Assembly (NCBI GenBank): GCA_001695595.3
Contig: MBPM02000019.1
Span: 744,001-808,000, forward strand
Reading direction: 5' to 3'
Length of the DNA: 64,000 nt
Origin: Plasmopara viticola
Taxonomy: Eukaryota > Oomycota > Peronosporomycetes > Peronosporales > Peronosporaceae
The number at the start of each line of letters is the position of its first letter. Position 1 is the first letter of the stretch. Positions 36,003 through 46,566 of the stretch are shown here, piece after piece. The notes under the pieces were generated by a model. It was not told where the DNA came from. It did no database searches and worked only from the letters and a program-made list of their open reading frames with translations. Both the position numbers and the translations under genes were made by a program.

Positions 36003-36737
36003 ATGCGTCGCGAGGTCCATGGTACATGACTTTGGCGTCATCCAAATGATGACGTCATTAAAGAATCAAATATCTCGGGTCATGATTAAGGGAATGCAAC
36101 GATCACCGTCTTTTGTAACGATTTTGCGAGTTCACGTTGCGTACTGATGATGAGAAACCTCGAAGACAGTCGTGACGACCGAGGGGCTCCAGCTACCATC
36201 TGCCTACGACGCCAAACCCCATCTTTCTTCTGAGTTGCCGATCACGCCATCGTACCGACGAGAAGCCCAACAAAACGTGCCATTGCGCTATCACCATGAA
36301 TCTATTTCCAAAAGCGCAGCGACTGGCTCGAACGCAAGGAACCGTACTACTTTGTACTACGGCATCGATTTCTCTATTGTTACTTGTCCGAGGAGGACGC
36401 ACGTCGGCAAAATGCCAAATCTAGGATATACCAAAGTAAATTTGTTTATTTTGCTACTACATTTCCCGCTTTGTTTAGTCAGGGTCAATAAGTCTACCCA
36501 GCTCTGCATCTTGTACCCCTCCCCGTAACAGGCTCGAGCGTTGTAGCACTGTCGAGACCGATACTGATTTCATCCGTCAATGACATGCAATTCATTCCGA
36601 ATTCATGTTTGCCAGTGGTCACACGTTTGCAGTCACCACTCGAGATCCCACGAACCATTGCATTGCCCACCATCGTGTCTTTGCAGCTGTCGAGTCCAAG
36701 TTGTTCGACGATAACGTCTGAGTAGTGTGCGTCTAAG
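36003..36737 (-). pseudogene. PDR (ABCG) transporter pseudogene, fragment 1
   Basis: This matches the intact PDR gene at about 49690-50036 with many substitutions and indels: it covers the region after NBD1's Walker B back through the signature motif region. It is interrupted by about 380 bp of unrelated sequence (36155-36535), and ends where the copia LTR begins. All frames are broken. With fragment 2 at 41310-41945 it represents the 5' part of a second PDR gene in the same orientation as the intact one. Confidence 0.85.
36155..36535. mobile_element. Unclassified insertion in the PDR pseudogene
   Basis: About 380 bp split two parts of the PDR pseudogene that are adjacent in the intact gene at 49830-49840. 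The flanks share a CTCGA-like string. Length suggests a solo LTR or MITE, but ends are not clean enough to classify. Confidence 0.45.
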
Positions 36738-36873
36738 TGAGTGGATTTTTGATGAGACATGATGGAGTATGAATGTTCTAGAACAGACAGGCAAAGCTTT
36801 TCGAACGTTATGAACACCGCATGGGAGATAATAGTGTTATTAATATACTTTTATATTCACCGTCGACTTATCA
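36738..36873 (+). repeat. Copia 5' LTR (136 bp)
   Basis: Runs from TGAGTGGATT to CGACTTATCA and pairs with the 3' LTR at the same length. Both carry the shared phrase TTCTAGAACAGACAGGC. The copies differ at roughly one position in seven, indicating an old insertion. The original LTR may have been longer and lost its first part here. Confidence 0.85.
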
Positions 36874-36901
36874 GGTTATGAGCCAAACCTTACGTGACTG
36901 T

Positions 36902-39900
36902 TTGAAGAAGGAGAAAATGATGAAGAAACCCGACGATCTGATTAAATCGTCATCTTCTACCACTGGAAATTTAATATGAAGATAACGCTCGCGCGGAAGG
37001 GCCTCCTGCATCATATTTTGAAAATGAAGTCAGCGGGCGAGACGACGGTCGATTGGAAGGTCAAGGACATGAAAACGTACGCCCTCATCGCACAAGGGAT
37101 TGGAGTTGAACATCAGTCCAAGATCCGCCTTGCATGTACTTTAAAAGAGGTTTGGGATACTGTCCGAGACACATACAGTAAACGCAACCTTTAGAATTGA
37201 GCCGCACTTACGCGGCGACTGCACGAGTTTTTTATGGAAGAGGGCAACAGTATGGCTAGTCACCTCGACCGATTCGACGAGCTTGTACTAAGCATGGAGG
37301 CAATTGATGATTTGATGGATGAAGCTCACCAGGTGACGATCCTGCTTGTTTGCTTGCCGGTTGAGTCTGAAATGTTGGTGGCGATCATTGAGAACTTTGT
37401 TGGTGTGACGATGGTGGATGTCAAGGAGAAGCTCATGAAGGAATACGAGAGGTAGCAAAGGCAAGAAGTCATTGAGGGTGCTTTTCGAGTCGGTCGTGTT
37501 CATGGTCGCGGACGCAGCACACGCCAACAATGCAATGGTGGGGACAATACAAGGAAGGAGCACCCAATTCGTGGCAAGTGTCACCGCTGTCACAAAGTGG
37601 GCACAAACAGTTTGGATGTTACTCAGGAAATAAGGACAACAGAAAAGAGATGGCAATCACGGTACACACAAAGGAGAAGGATGGTAAATGAATTGCGGAT
37701 ATTCGTCTCATATGACGCCTTCCAAAGAAGAATTCCATGAATACCGTGATAAGAAACATCTCATCCAAGTATGTGTTGCGGTTGGTGCTGGCCTGAATGC
37801 TATCGGCCAAGGAAGAGTTCACTTCCGCTGTGGGAATGAAACTATTGTGACCATGAGAGATGTGCTCCACATCCCAAAGCTAGGAAGACGGCTGCTGTCC
37901 AAAGCTAAGATTGTACAACACGGCATGACGTTCGCTACGGTAAGACTCACTGTACGATGATGAGCTTATGATCTCGGCCAAACGCAATGGAAATGTGTAC
38001 GCGCTGACGATGGAGCACAAGAACGCGATTTTAGTGACGCATGAGAACAGAAACGACAGGTGGGAGCTGTGGTACGCAAAAACTGGCCACACAAGCTACA
38101 ACAACTACGAGAAGATGCAAACGGCCACTGAAGGGCTGCCAAACGTGACGACGACCGTATACAATAAACTGTGTGGTGGATGCCTGCAAGATAAGATGGC
38201 TGTGGCTAGCTTTCCCATAGTGGCGAAAGAGAAGATAGCGCAACCGCTGCAATTTGCCTACTTAGACATCATAAGACCAATCAAAACAAAAACCACTTGT
38301 AGGTTACGCGATGTAGTGACCTTCGTGGACGATTGTTCTGGACTTGTAACTGTGTCTTTTTTTAAGGCGAAGAGTGAACTACCATTAAAGTTCATTGAGT
38401 ACAAAAATGAGATGGATCAATAGTGTGGAACGGTAATCAAAATCCTGCGTACTGACAACGGTAACGAATACAAGGTCAGGCGATTGCCAGCGTTCTGTAA
38501 AAAGACTGGGATTGTGCATTCGAAGACTGTGCCATATAGCCCGCAAAAGAATGGCGTCGCGGAGCGCATGAATCGGATGATCGTGGAGAAAGCCAGAAGC
38601 ATGATTTACTTCAAATGTGTAGCTACAAAGTGGTGGGCCGAAGCCGTGAACACGGCAGTGTACATAATCAATCAGAGCACAAACAGCGACAGCAAAACCA
38701 TGACTCCATTTGAGTTGTGCTTGAAATGAAACCACAGCTACATCATCTGCGCGTGTTCGGGTCGTTAGGTTATGCACATATTGATGATTTCAAGCGCACG
38801 AAGTTCGTTGCGAAGAGCTATCGCTGCATGCTGCTAGGGTATGCCCGAAGGGGTACGAGGTACTCAATCTTGAGACGAACACGTGTCAAAGTGAGTCGAA
38901 CGATCGTTATTGGTAATCGAGAGATGGGCGGCATATATGAAGACAACACGGACAGAGCAGTAACGACAACACTGGTGATCAAGTCCAAGGACGATGACGT
39001 GGTGAATTGGGTACTTTATGGTCTACAGGATGTCAATGATGATGTGGTTTCAAAACCGGCCGACGACAATGTTGAGATGAGCACACCAAATGATAGCCAT
39101 GAGATAGTTGTCAGTAAACCACGTAAATACATGAAAATCACAAATATTCCCCGACACCAGGTTAACTGCACCAGATCTAACAAGGACCTCGCCATCGAAA
39201 ACTCTGCTATAACGACCAAGTCAGCCCCAACGCGATGGTTTTTTTAATTACATGGCACACGTAAGAGCCACCTTGAATTTCAACGACGTGTTCTAGCTGA
39301 CGTGGTCAGTAGGAGAGATGGACCTGTGCAACGAAAGAAATTTAGAGATGCACCAAGGACTGAACAACCAAACCCACTCATGATTGAATTTGGTGTGAAG
39401 GACAACAACGGAGGTGACATCGTTGTGTACGATGAGAACAACGTCAACAATGGAAGCAAAGATAACGAAAGACCAATCAAACGTTCACGACTAGAGAGCA
39501 ATACGGCTTTGACGGCAGAGGTTGCCATGGCAGCACGATATCTTCCACAATCGTACGAAGAGGCAGTGAATGGGCCGGAGAGCCAACACTGGGGCAAAGC
39601 TATCGAGAAAGAATTCGAGGCACACGAGCGAAACAAGACATGGACACTCGTGAAGCGCCAACCAGGAATGCAATTGTCGGCCACTAGTGGGTCCGAGCAA
39701 AAAAAAGACTGATCTACTTCGATACAAAGCGCAATTAGTAGCACTAGGGTCCCTACAGATATTTGGTGTTGACTTTTTCGAGTCATATGCGGCAAAATCC
39801 AACATGAACTCCAATAGTAACTATTGTTAGTGTGCTGTGCGGCGGGACATATCATAGACCAAGTCGATGTCGACACTGCTTATCTCAAAGCAGATCCTGA

Positions 39901-41085
39901 TGAAGAGGTGTACCTTAGGCCACCGAAAAAGACAAACATTGAGAAAGGGAACTTTCTCATGCTCAATCGTGCACTGTACGGACTGAAGCAAGCAACGAGT
40001 GCCGTAAACAAACCATCTACAATGCATTGCTGGGGATGGATTTTTTTGCATGTGGTCGTGATCGGTGCGTCTACAAATAGAGACGGTGACAATTGGGCGT
40101 ATGCGTGTCTCTATGTTGATGATTTGGAAGTGGCTGCGAAGACACAAAGCTTGATCCAGGACATCAAGAAAGCAATAGGTCAGCACTTTCAAATAAAGGA
40201 TCTCGGTCCAGTCAAATGACTACTCGGCATGAATATCAACCCCAATCGTGAAAAGCGAGAAATGTTATCACACAACCAAACTACATGCCGAGATGTTCCG
40301 CCAAGTACACGCTCGCCCACGACCAACCCTTGTGACATAAGTACCAAGGTGTCAGGAGATGACATCCCAGAGATGCATGTAGAGAGAAAAGCCATAAGTC
40401 AAATCCCATACCGCCAACCACTTGGACGGCTGGTATTCGTTGTAACAAACACAAGACCCGACGCATCGTTTTCATTGAATCAATTGGGACGTTTCGCTGC
40501 CTACTTAGGCACTCAACATTGAAAGGCATTATTCAAGGTACTGCACAACCTCTTCACGACGAGTGACCTCGGGTTACACTACAATTGTCAACCTATTCAA
40601 CAACAGCTCACTGCGTATAGTGACGCCGATTGGGGAAGTAATTTTGACAACCAGCGCTCGGTGTCGGGTGTCCTTTTGATACCCAACGGTGGACCTGTAA
40701 CATTCAAGTCGAAGTATTAGCGTACTGTAGCGTTGAGTACTTCGGGAGCCGAGTATATGGCATTAAGTTTATGCACTCAAAAAGTGCTGTGGTCGCGTAT
40801 GATGATGTCAGATATAGGATACGCGCAGAATTTCCCACCGTCATATATGAAAACAACCAAGGAGCGATCACACTCGCCACGAACAATGGATACCACGCAC
40901 GCAAAAAACAAGTGGATCTTCGCTAGCGCTTTATCCGAGAGAAGGTCACATCAGGTGAGATTAAGGTGGTCTACAAGGAAACGCAGTTTCAACTGGCTGA
41001 CATCGTCACGAAAGCACTCGGCACCAAGCGATTCGAGTATCTCCGTACTGGTATGAGCATCACAACAAGCGAGGCGAGGAAGTAA
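36902..41085 (+). pseudogene. Copia gag-pol, broken by stops and frameshifts
   Basis: Recognisable pieces: gag (about 36902-37460), a CCHC knuckle beginning K-C-H-R-C-H-K-V-G (about 37570), a protease region (about 37690-37960) whose active-site D-S-G reads N-C-G, integrase with H-x-x... zinc region and D-x-G-N-E-Y (about 37970-38730), RT with Q-V-D-V-D-T-A-Y-L (about 39850) and Y-V-D-D (about 40110), and RNase H with Y-S-D-A-D-W (about 40620) to about 41085. At least eight stops or frame changes separate these. It cannot make a working polyprotein. Confidence 0.9.
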
Positions 41086-41130
41086 CAACAGTGAGTGGGA
41101 GTATTGGGAGGGGCCTTGTCGTTGGTCCGT

Positions 41131-41175
41131 CACTTGGCCGTCGTCAACCCATAATGGGTTGAAGACGGCCAAGTG
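41131..41175. repeat. Inverted repeat (hairpin) at the 3' LTR edge
   Basis: Arms 41131-41151 and 41155-41175 are 21 nt each and pair at 20 of 21 positions around a 3-nt loop. The second arm overlaps the start of the 3' LTR by two bases. There is no counterpart at the 5' LTR. Confidence 0.85.
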
Positions 41176-41309
41176 AGGGAACATCTGATACGACATGATG
41201 GAGTTTGATTGTTCTAGAACAGACAGGCGAAGCTTCTCAAACGTGATGAACACCGCATGGGAGATAACAGTGTGATTATTATACCTTTCAATTTACCGTC
41301 TATTTATCA
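41174..41309 (+). repeat. Copia 3' LTR (136 bp)
   Basis: Runs from TGAGGGAACA to TCTATTTATCA and is the mate of 36738-36873. A longer LTR starting near 41116, directly after the purine tract, is possible if the 5' copy was truncated. Confidence 0.83.
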
Positions 41310-41945
41310 AAATTTTCTTCATACTTTGAATTTCTACTCCCACAAAAACCGTGGGCAAACTTGGGCGTCTACTTAATGGTCTAGAATGAGAAACGCGTGT
41401 CACGTTGGGGCACGTACGCTGCAAACTGTGGTAGCGGCTTCATGATGTCGGTTTGAGGAATGCCAGTGTATGTCATCTTTCCGTCGATACTTACGTTTAT
41501 CAAGTGGCAAGTACCACTTGGCAGATTCATGAGCGACGACTTGCCTGAACCAGGCTGACCCAGAAGCAGTGTAAGTTTTTTTTGGTTTTAAGACGCCACT
41601 GGCATTCTTGAAATTATATTTTTAGTCGATTGGTGATGCGTGTTTATCTAAGCGAGCGCTTGTTCAGCAGTATTGCAGAGTGGTGGCAATTAAGACTTAG
41701 TGCCGACTGGGTCAAGACGAAAACCTTGGCCAGAATGGGCAGATTTAAACCACCTGAGGTATGGTTTTACCCATTGCACCTTGCACCTTGTGTGCAACTT
41801 TGTTGTTCAGCCCAACAGGTCCTTGTGCCATCGGTGCATCGGCCGAGTCCAGATCTAGATTCGTGTCCATATCGGTCAATGTTGTGGCGAGAGGAGGCCG
41901 ACCAGTGGCAGATTAAGAACAAATGACTCGACACTGTTGCATTCT
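41310..41945 (-). pseudogene. PDR (ABCG) transporter pseudogene, fragment 2 (5' end)
   Basis: This aligns with the intact gene at about 50088-50720, from the NBD1 Walker A region to the N-terminus, with the same landmark phrases (for example around the P-G-S-G-K-S loop at about 41540-41570) but many substitutions, small deletions and stops. Together with fragment 1 it covers only the first third of the gene, so the 3' two-thirds were lost before or after the copia insertion. Confidence 0.87.
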
Positions 41946-42309
41946 GAAAAATGAAATAATCATCAAAGTGTATTTCGACGTCTAATGCTCGACGTGCAAT
42001 CGGTGATCAACTATCACTTCGGTTGCCTAGTGCTCTTAAATCGCGTGGTGCGATTTAGTATCACAAAGTAGTTTTTTTAGATGCAAAGCGAAGCTTTCAA
42101 ATCTTTGCACAATCACCTAAAGAAGCCGGTGGTACCGTGCTGTCATGCCCATTTACTTGCAGGTGCTCTTCAAGGATCTTCGAATCGTCTAACGAAGGAC
42201 GTTATCGAAGCTACCAACGAGTATATCTGTCGTCACGATGTCGCCAGAAAAAAAGGTCACTCAGAATAATATTTCTTTAAAAACAATACTTACAGTATAT
42301 GCAATGTAT

Positions 42310-42634
42310 TGTATTGTATTGTATTACGTTATCGCGTTGCCAAGTTATGCACGTGCTAGGCTCTATGGCTAGTCCACGGCATAGAGTGGTGTCCGCATAC
42401 GTCGGGTCTCGTTCGGCGGGCAGTGCAGCCAGCACCGAAGCCGTGAGGGTCTTCCATTATTTTGTGTAGTTCTGACTTGGTAAGAGCCCAGGTGGCGCCC
42501 TGGTGCTGGAGACCGTCGCGTCGAGGGTGAGACTCGTTAGAGACCTGCAGATGCCCGAGAGCACCTGCCCGAAGCGCGCGAGCACTTAGCCCCCGCGCTT
42601 GGAAGGAGGGCGTCACCCCAACCTTTTCCAAAAA
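42310..42634 (-). mobile_element. SINE-like element, copy 2 (14-bp TSD)
   Basis: Inverted relative to the other four copies. Direct repeats TATATGCAATGTAT flank it exactly at 42296-42309 and 42635-42648. The tail is (AATAC)n read on the minus strand. The body matches copy 4 almost perfectly, so both may be young. Confidence 0.9.
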
Positions 42635-42661
42635 TATATGCAATGTATAAAGGAATAAAAT

Positions 42662-42813
42662 AAAAAATATCGAGCAAGTTCTAATCGATACTAATAGAGC
42701 TTGTAACATAAATTGTAGTAATGGAATCCGCAGGTTATTTTATTATCGGCAAAATATTGTACTTGAGTAAAAAAATATCGAACAAGTTTTAATCAATACA
42801 AATAGAGCTTGTT
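42662..42813. repeat. Imperfect repeat pair, about 44 bp unit
   Basis: AAAAATATCGAGCAAGTT at 42662 recurs as AAAAATATCGAACAAGTT at about 42770, both followed by a similar AAT-ATAC-AATAGAGCTTGT phrase. It lies in the 3' flank of the GH85 gene. Confidence 0.7.
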
Positions 42814-42970
42814 ACTATTGGCAAACTTTCTACTCGTTTAAATCATACATCGAGGGCTTGTAGCAATTCTACCGTAAGTAATGATACTTCTTTTTTGTGT
42901 TTTAGCGATCACAATTTAGCAAATGTTATAATGATATTACTAGACAGAAGCAATTTAAGGAATTCAGTTT

Positions 42971-45756
42971 TTAAAGGCGCGTATTCTCGTCGATAAACAA
43001 TCGACAAACATCTGTACCACACTGCCCAGCCCATGACACGCTTTGCAATTCGAGCGTGAGGTAATTTGACGAGTCTGTGGTTTCCTCGCTCTGACAATTC
43101 TCGACCCACAAAGAATTGTCAAAGCTTTTACCCACGTAAATTCGCTCGCCGCCTTGAGTGCAAGCAAATACAACCACGTAGCGCACGGGTACTCCCTCCG
43201 ACGTGAAAGCCCATTGCACTTCAAACGATACTAGATCAAAACTGTTGCGTTCAAAAAACGTGATCCTCACGTCCTTGCAAGCCTTTGGCTGGCTATGTAC
43301 GCCTTGGTGGACCGCATTGGCGTCAGATTTGCTACTATTACCGATAACACAGACTTCTCCAACAAAGGCCAAAAAGTCTTTTTGTTCTTCGAAAGCTTTT
43401 CGTTTTTTCTGGGTGCACAAAACCCCAATTTCCACTATATGTTTTTCGTTCCAAAGTTGCCCTCCTAAACGATACGTCTTCTTACACCAATTTTCAATCA
43501 TACCTTGTACCGCATCACCATTACCGATATTGACATTGATTTGCTCGGTACAAATGGGCAGATAGAAATGTTTTTCTTTCGAAGCTTTTGCAAGTTTTGA
43601 CAAAGTTTTAGTATTGTCCGAGTGACGTGAGTGAACGCCCAGGTCCGAGTCCTCATCCATCGAGCGTAATATTATGTAATGTGTAGCACGATCGAACCCT
43701 GGACACACTGTCAGCACTAGTAGACACACCGAGTCATCACGCGTCGCAATTGTGTAGGAGATTTCCATTGTGCGGCGCGAAGAAAGCTCTATATCCACGT
43801 CGTAAAGCTTGAAATATGCCTTCTCGCGATCCATTAATTGACCCTACGATACGAATATCAGCATTGAGGCAGCAAATTGTACACTACCCATCTGTCTTTA
43901 CCTGTAATTGCACACTTGCACCACCATGAAAAGCTGTATCATGCGAGATGACAGCCTTTATATATCCTAACGCAGTCGTCAGAGTCTTTCCAGCATGCAG
44001 CGCGTGGTCGGGCTGAATGTCCAATTCTGTCAAATTAGACCACGGTGAAGACCCTACACGCGAACCTTCGAGCCACACACCCTTGCCTCGACCAACGTTA
44101 AACGCAGTGTATAGGCAATTTCGACCACCAAGCGCATCAAAACACGGACCTTTGACCTTCCAGCTTTCCCGAATAGCACTCCAAAAACGATTTTCAACAA
44201 CAACCAATTCTTCCTTTTCTTCGTACTGGCCACACTCGTATGTCCATCCTGGGGCGAAGAGAGCAGCCGAGACGCCAGCGTTCCTCGCCACGCGAAGTGG
44301 CTCGCTACAATTCATCTTTCCACCTCCAAGCATATTATGCCGTCCAAATACATCAATGCCCATGTACACGTCGTAGCGACGATCGAGATCGAAAGCTGCT
44401 GAGAATTTGGCGTCATCAGATCTCCAGCCATAGTCTGCATAAAACCCATTGACATGACGAAAAAAGTCCGCGCTGCATTCGTCCAAGCGAACATAAGAGC
44501 TGCGTTTGCCTGATCTTGAGAGACTACCATACCAAACAATTTGAGCTCGTGGATTTAAGAGGTGAAGCTCCTTTTGTAGAATGCACAAAAATAAATCAAG
44601 GTGGACTACGAGCTCAGATGGCACGTCGTTTTCAATGTTGATGAGCCAACCATCAAATCCGCCGTGGCAAGCAATAGCTGCCAGCTTTATTGCAAAGGTC
44701 TGCATCCCACAGCAATAGCATCAGTACCATGACAAAGTCAAGATATATCACATTGGATACAAGCACGTATTAAAACCTCACCTCGGCCGATTGCGCATTT
44801 TGAAACACTTCCTTGCATCGTTCGGTACCATCGTCACCTTCGGTCAAAAAGGTACCCAGAACACGAGTCCCATGACGATGACCAGCAGCAATCCACCCAC
44901 AGGGTGGTGGGCACACAAGGGCATGTCCAAAGTACACAAACACGTCCACTAGATCCCATTGGTAGAATCGATACGCGTCAAAGTCGTCGCAACCTTGTTT
45001 AAAACGATCCCCTAAATATCCTCCTTTCATGTCGTGACAGACTAACAATTTACTGCGTCGTCGTGGGTTCCTCGCATGCAGCGCCATAGGCACGCAGCAC
45101 TTGACGAGGTTCGTCACGTTAAAACTGCAAAGCTGCTGGGGTGTATGCAGCGGTTTCGTTTCCAGCATCACCCTCGTCTTTTCCTCTTTTTGTTTTTTTT
45201 CAACAGACTGAAAGCTCGTTAAAGCATCGAGTACCATGAAGCCAGTGTCCATGGTTGAATCAACTCGAACATGAGTCCAGTCACACTTGTCCCCAAGCTC
45301 GTCTTTTCGTCCTTTGATTAGGAGATTCCGTAGCTCCTTGCTTCCGCCTATCAGCTGACCTCTGACAAACAAAAACTCGTTCGAAACCTCTTTTGAAAAC
45401 CTTTCGCGTAACACGTCGAGGACTTTGGCACCACCAGCCGTTTGCGCCAAATTGACAATGTGAAGTGGCCTTTGAAGGGCGTTGTATAACAGCTGAAACG
45501 GCGTCACATAGGCTTCACTTGTGACGAACAGCACCGTCTCATGATCCGAAATGACATGCTTTACGAATAAAATAAATCGCGAGGTTGGGTCGACGCTGGG
45601 GGAGGGGGATGGGTTGGGTTTGTGGTGGTAGTAGAAATAGAAATAGTAGACCAGCCCGAATATAAGAAACAAGAGCGTGGCGATGCCTTCTGCGAGGATG
45701 TTGAGACTCGTGTCGGGACCCATCACGAGATCCTCTTCTGCAGAGGCAGCGTTCAT
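42971..45756 (-). CDS. Endo-beta-N-acetylglucosaminidase, GH85, membrane-anchored (three exons)
   Basis: This enzyme cleaves the chitobiose core of N-glycans. The CDS is complement(42971..43843, 43902..44699, 44782..45756), 881 residues. Introns of 58 and 82 nt (GTAAAG...CGTAG and GTGAGG...TGCAG) are both phase 0. The first join gives S-A-E-T-F-A-I-K-L, leading to F-D-G-W-L-I-N-I-E-N, where Glu348 is the family's acid/base and Asn346 the oxazoline-orienting residue. Upstream C-H-D-M-K-G-G-Y and F-Y-Q-W-D-L-V-D-V-F-V-Y-F are typical GH85; downstream Y-D-V-Y-M-G-I-D-V-F-G-R and A-L-F-A-P-G-W-T-Y-E-C also fit. A hydrophobic span at about residues 22-42 suggests a type II signal anchor, unlike the cytosolic plant and animal enzymes. 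Two decayed copies lie at 51285-53665 and 59570-61300. Confidence 0.92.
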
Positions 45757-45931
45757 GCTGTCTAAGCACGTTTTGGGACAGATGAAGAGGTTGGTGTGGT
45801 TTATTTCGTCCTTGATTTACTAGGTTGCATTATTTTTTGAGGTTATGGTCGGCCAACCATCAACTCCCGTTTCTTATTATTTTCCTATTTTATACAGCGC
45901 ATTTTTTGCATTGAGAGGGCTGTTAGATTTT

Positions 45932-46257
45932 GGGAAAGGTTGGGGTGACGCCCTCCTTCCAAGCGCGGGAGCTAAATGCTCGCGCGCTTCGGGCAGGTGC
46001 TCTCGGGCATCTGCAGGTCTGTAACGAGTCTCACCCTCGACGCGACGGTCTTTAGCACCAGGGCGCCACCTGGGCTCTTACCAAGTCAGAGTTAAACAAA
46101 ATAATGGAAGATTCTTACGACCTCGGTGCTGGCTGCATTGCCCGCCGAACGAGACTCGACGTATGCGGACACCACTCTATGCCGTGGACTAGCCAGACTG
46201 AGCGTAGCACGTGCATAACTTGGCAACGCGATAACGTAATACAATACAATACAATAC
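45932..46257 (+). mobile_element. SINE-like element, copy 3
   Basis: Same unit as copy 1, with an (AATAC)n tail ending at about 46257. It sits between the GH85 start and the PDR stop codon. No convincing target duplication is visible, and the 5' end begins a few bases later than in the other copies. Confidence 0.85.
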
Positions 46258-46479
46258 ATCACACGTTTGATGCGCAAGCAATAATTTATTCAATAGTTCG
46301 GAGGCACATTGTATGCATCGTTGACATCAACTTGTACATCGGCTTGCGGCATCTAAACCTTCCCATTTCTCGTACTCTGCAGCTGCTAGCTCTCCCGGCG
46401 TCATCGCAAACTATGCCTACGCAGCTGCATCAACCTCTGTCTGAGATGCTGGCGGAAAAATCACGATCTGGGATGCTGC

Positions 46480-46527
46480 TGCGGCTACTCTTGCCAATGC
46501 CGGTGCGGCTACTCTTGCCAATGCCGG
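46480..46527. repeat. 24-bp tandem repeat, two copies
   Basis: The unit beginning TGCGGCTACTCTTGCC occurs at 46480-46503 and 46504-46527 without mismatch. It lies just downstream of the PDR gene. Confidence 0.9.
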
Positions 46528-46566
46528 TGCGTACTTTATATCACAAGTGGACTAATACAATTTTTT

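Larger units (their letters stand above)
36738..41309 (+). mobile_element. Ty1/copia LTR retrotransposon, decayed
   Basis: A 4.57-kb element with paired 136-bp terminal repeats, a GGTTATGAGCC tract just inside the 5' LTR in the position and style of a copia primer-binding site, and a purine-rich tract at about 41094-41115. Domains run gag, protease, integrase, RT, RNase H on the plus strand, the copia order. It splits a PDR pseudogene. No matching 5-bp target duplication is seen (CTAAG left, AAATT right), and about 55 bp of the PDR sequence is missing at the junction, so the left flank has suffered a deletion. Confidence 0.93.

Noticed and set aside
36172..36528. 118-codon plus-strand frame inside the PDR pseudogene insertion
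   Set aside because: No motif, no splice continuation, and it lies inside a small inserted repeat-like segment.
42081..42269. 62-codon plus-strand frame beside SINE copy 2
   Set aside because: No recognisable motif and no support from neighbouring sequence.
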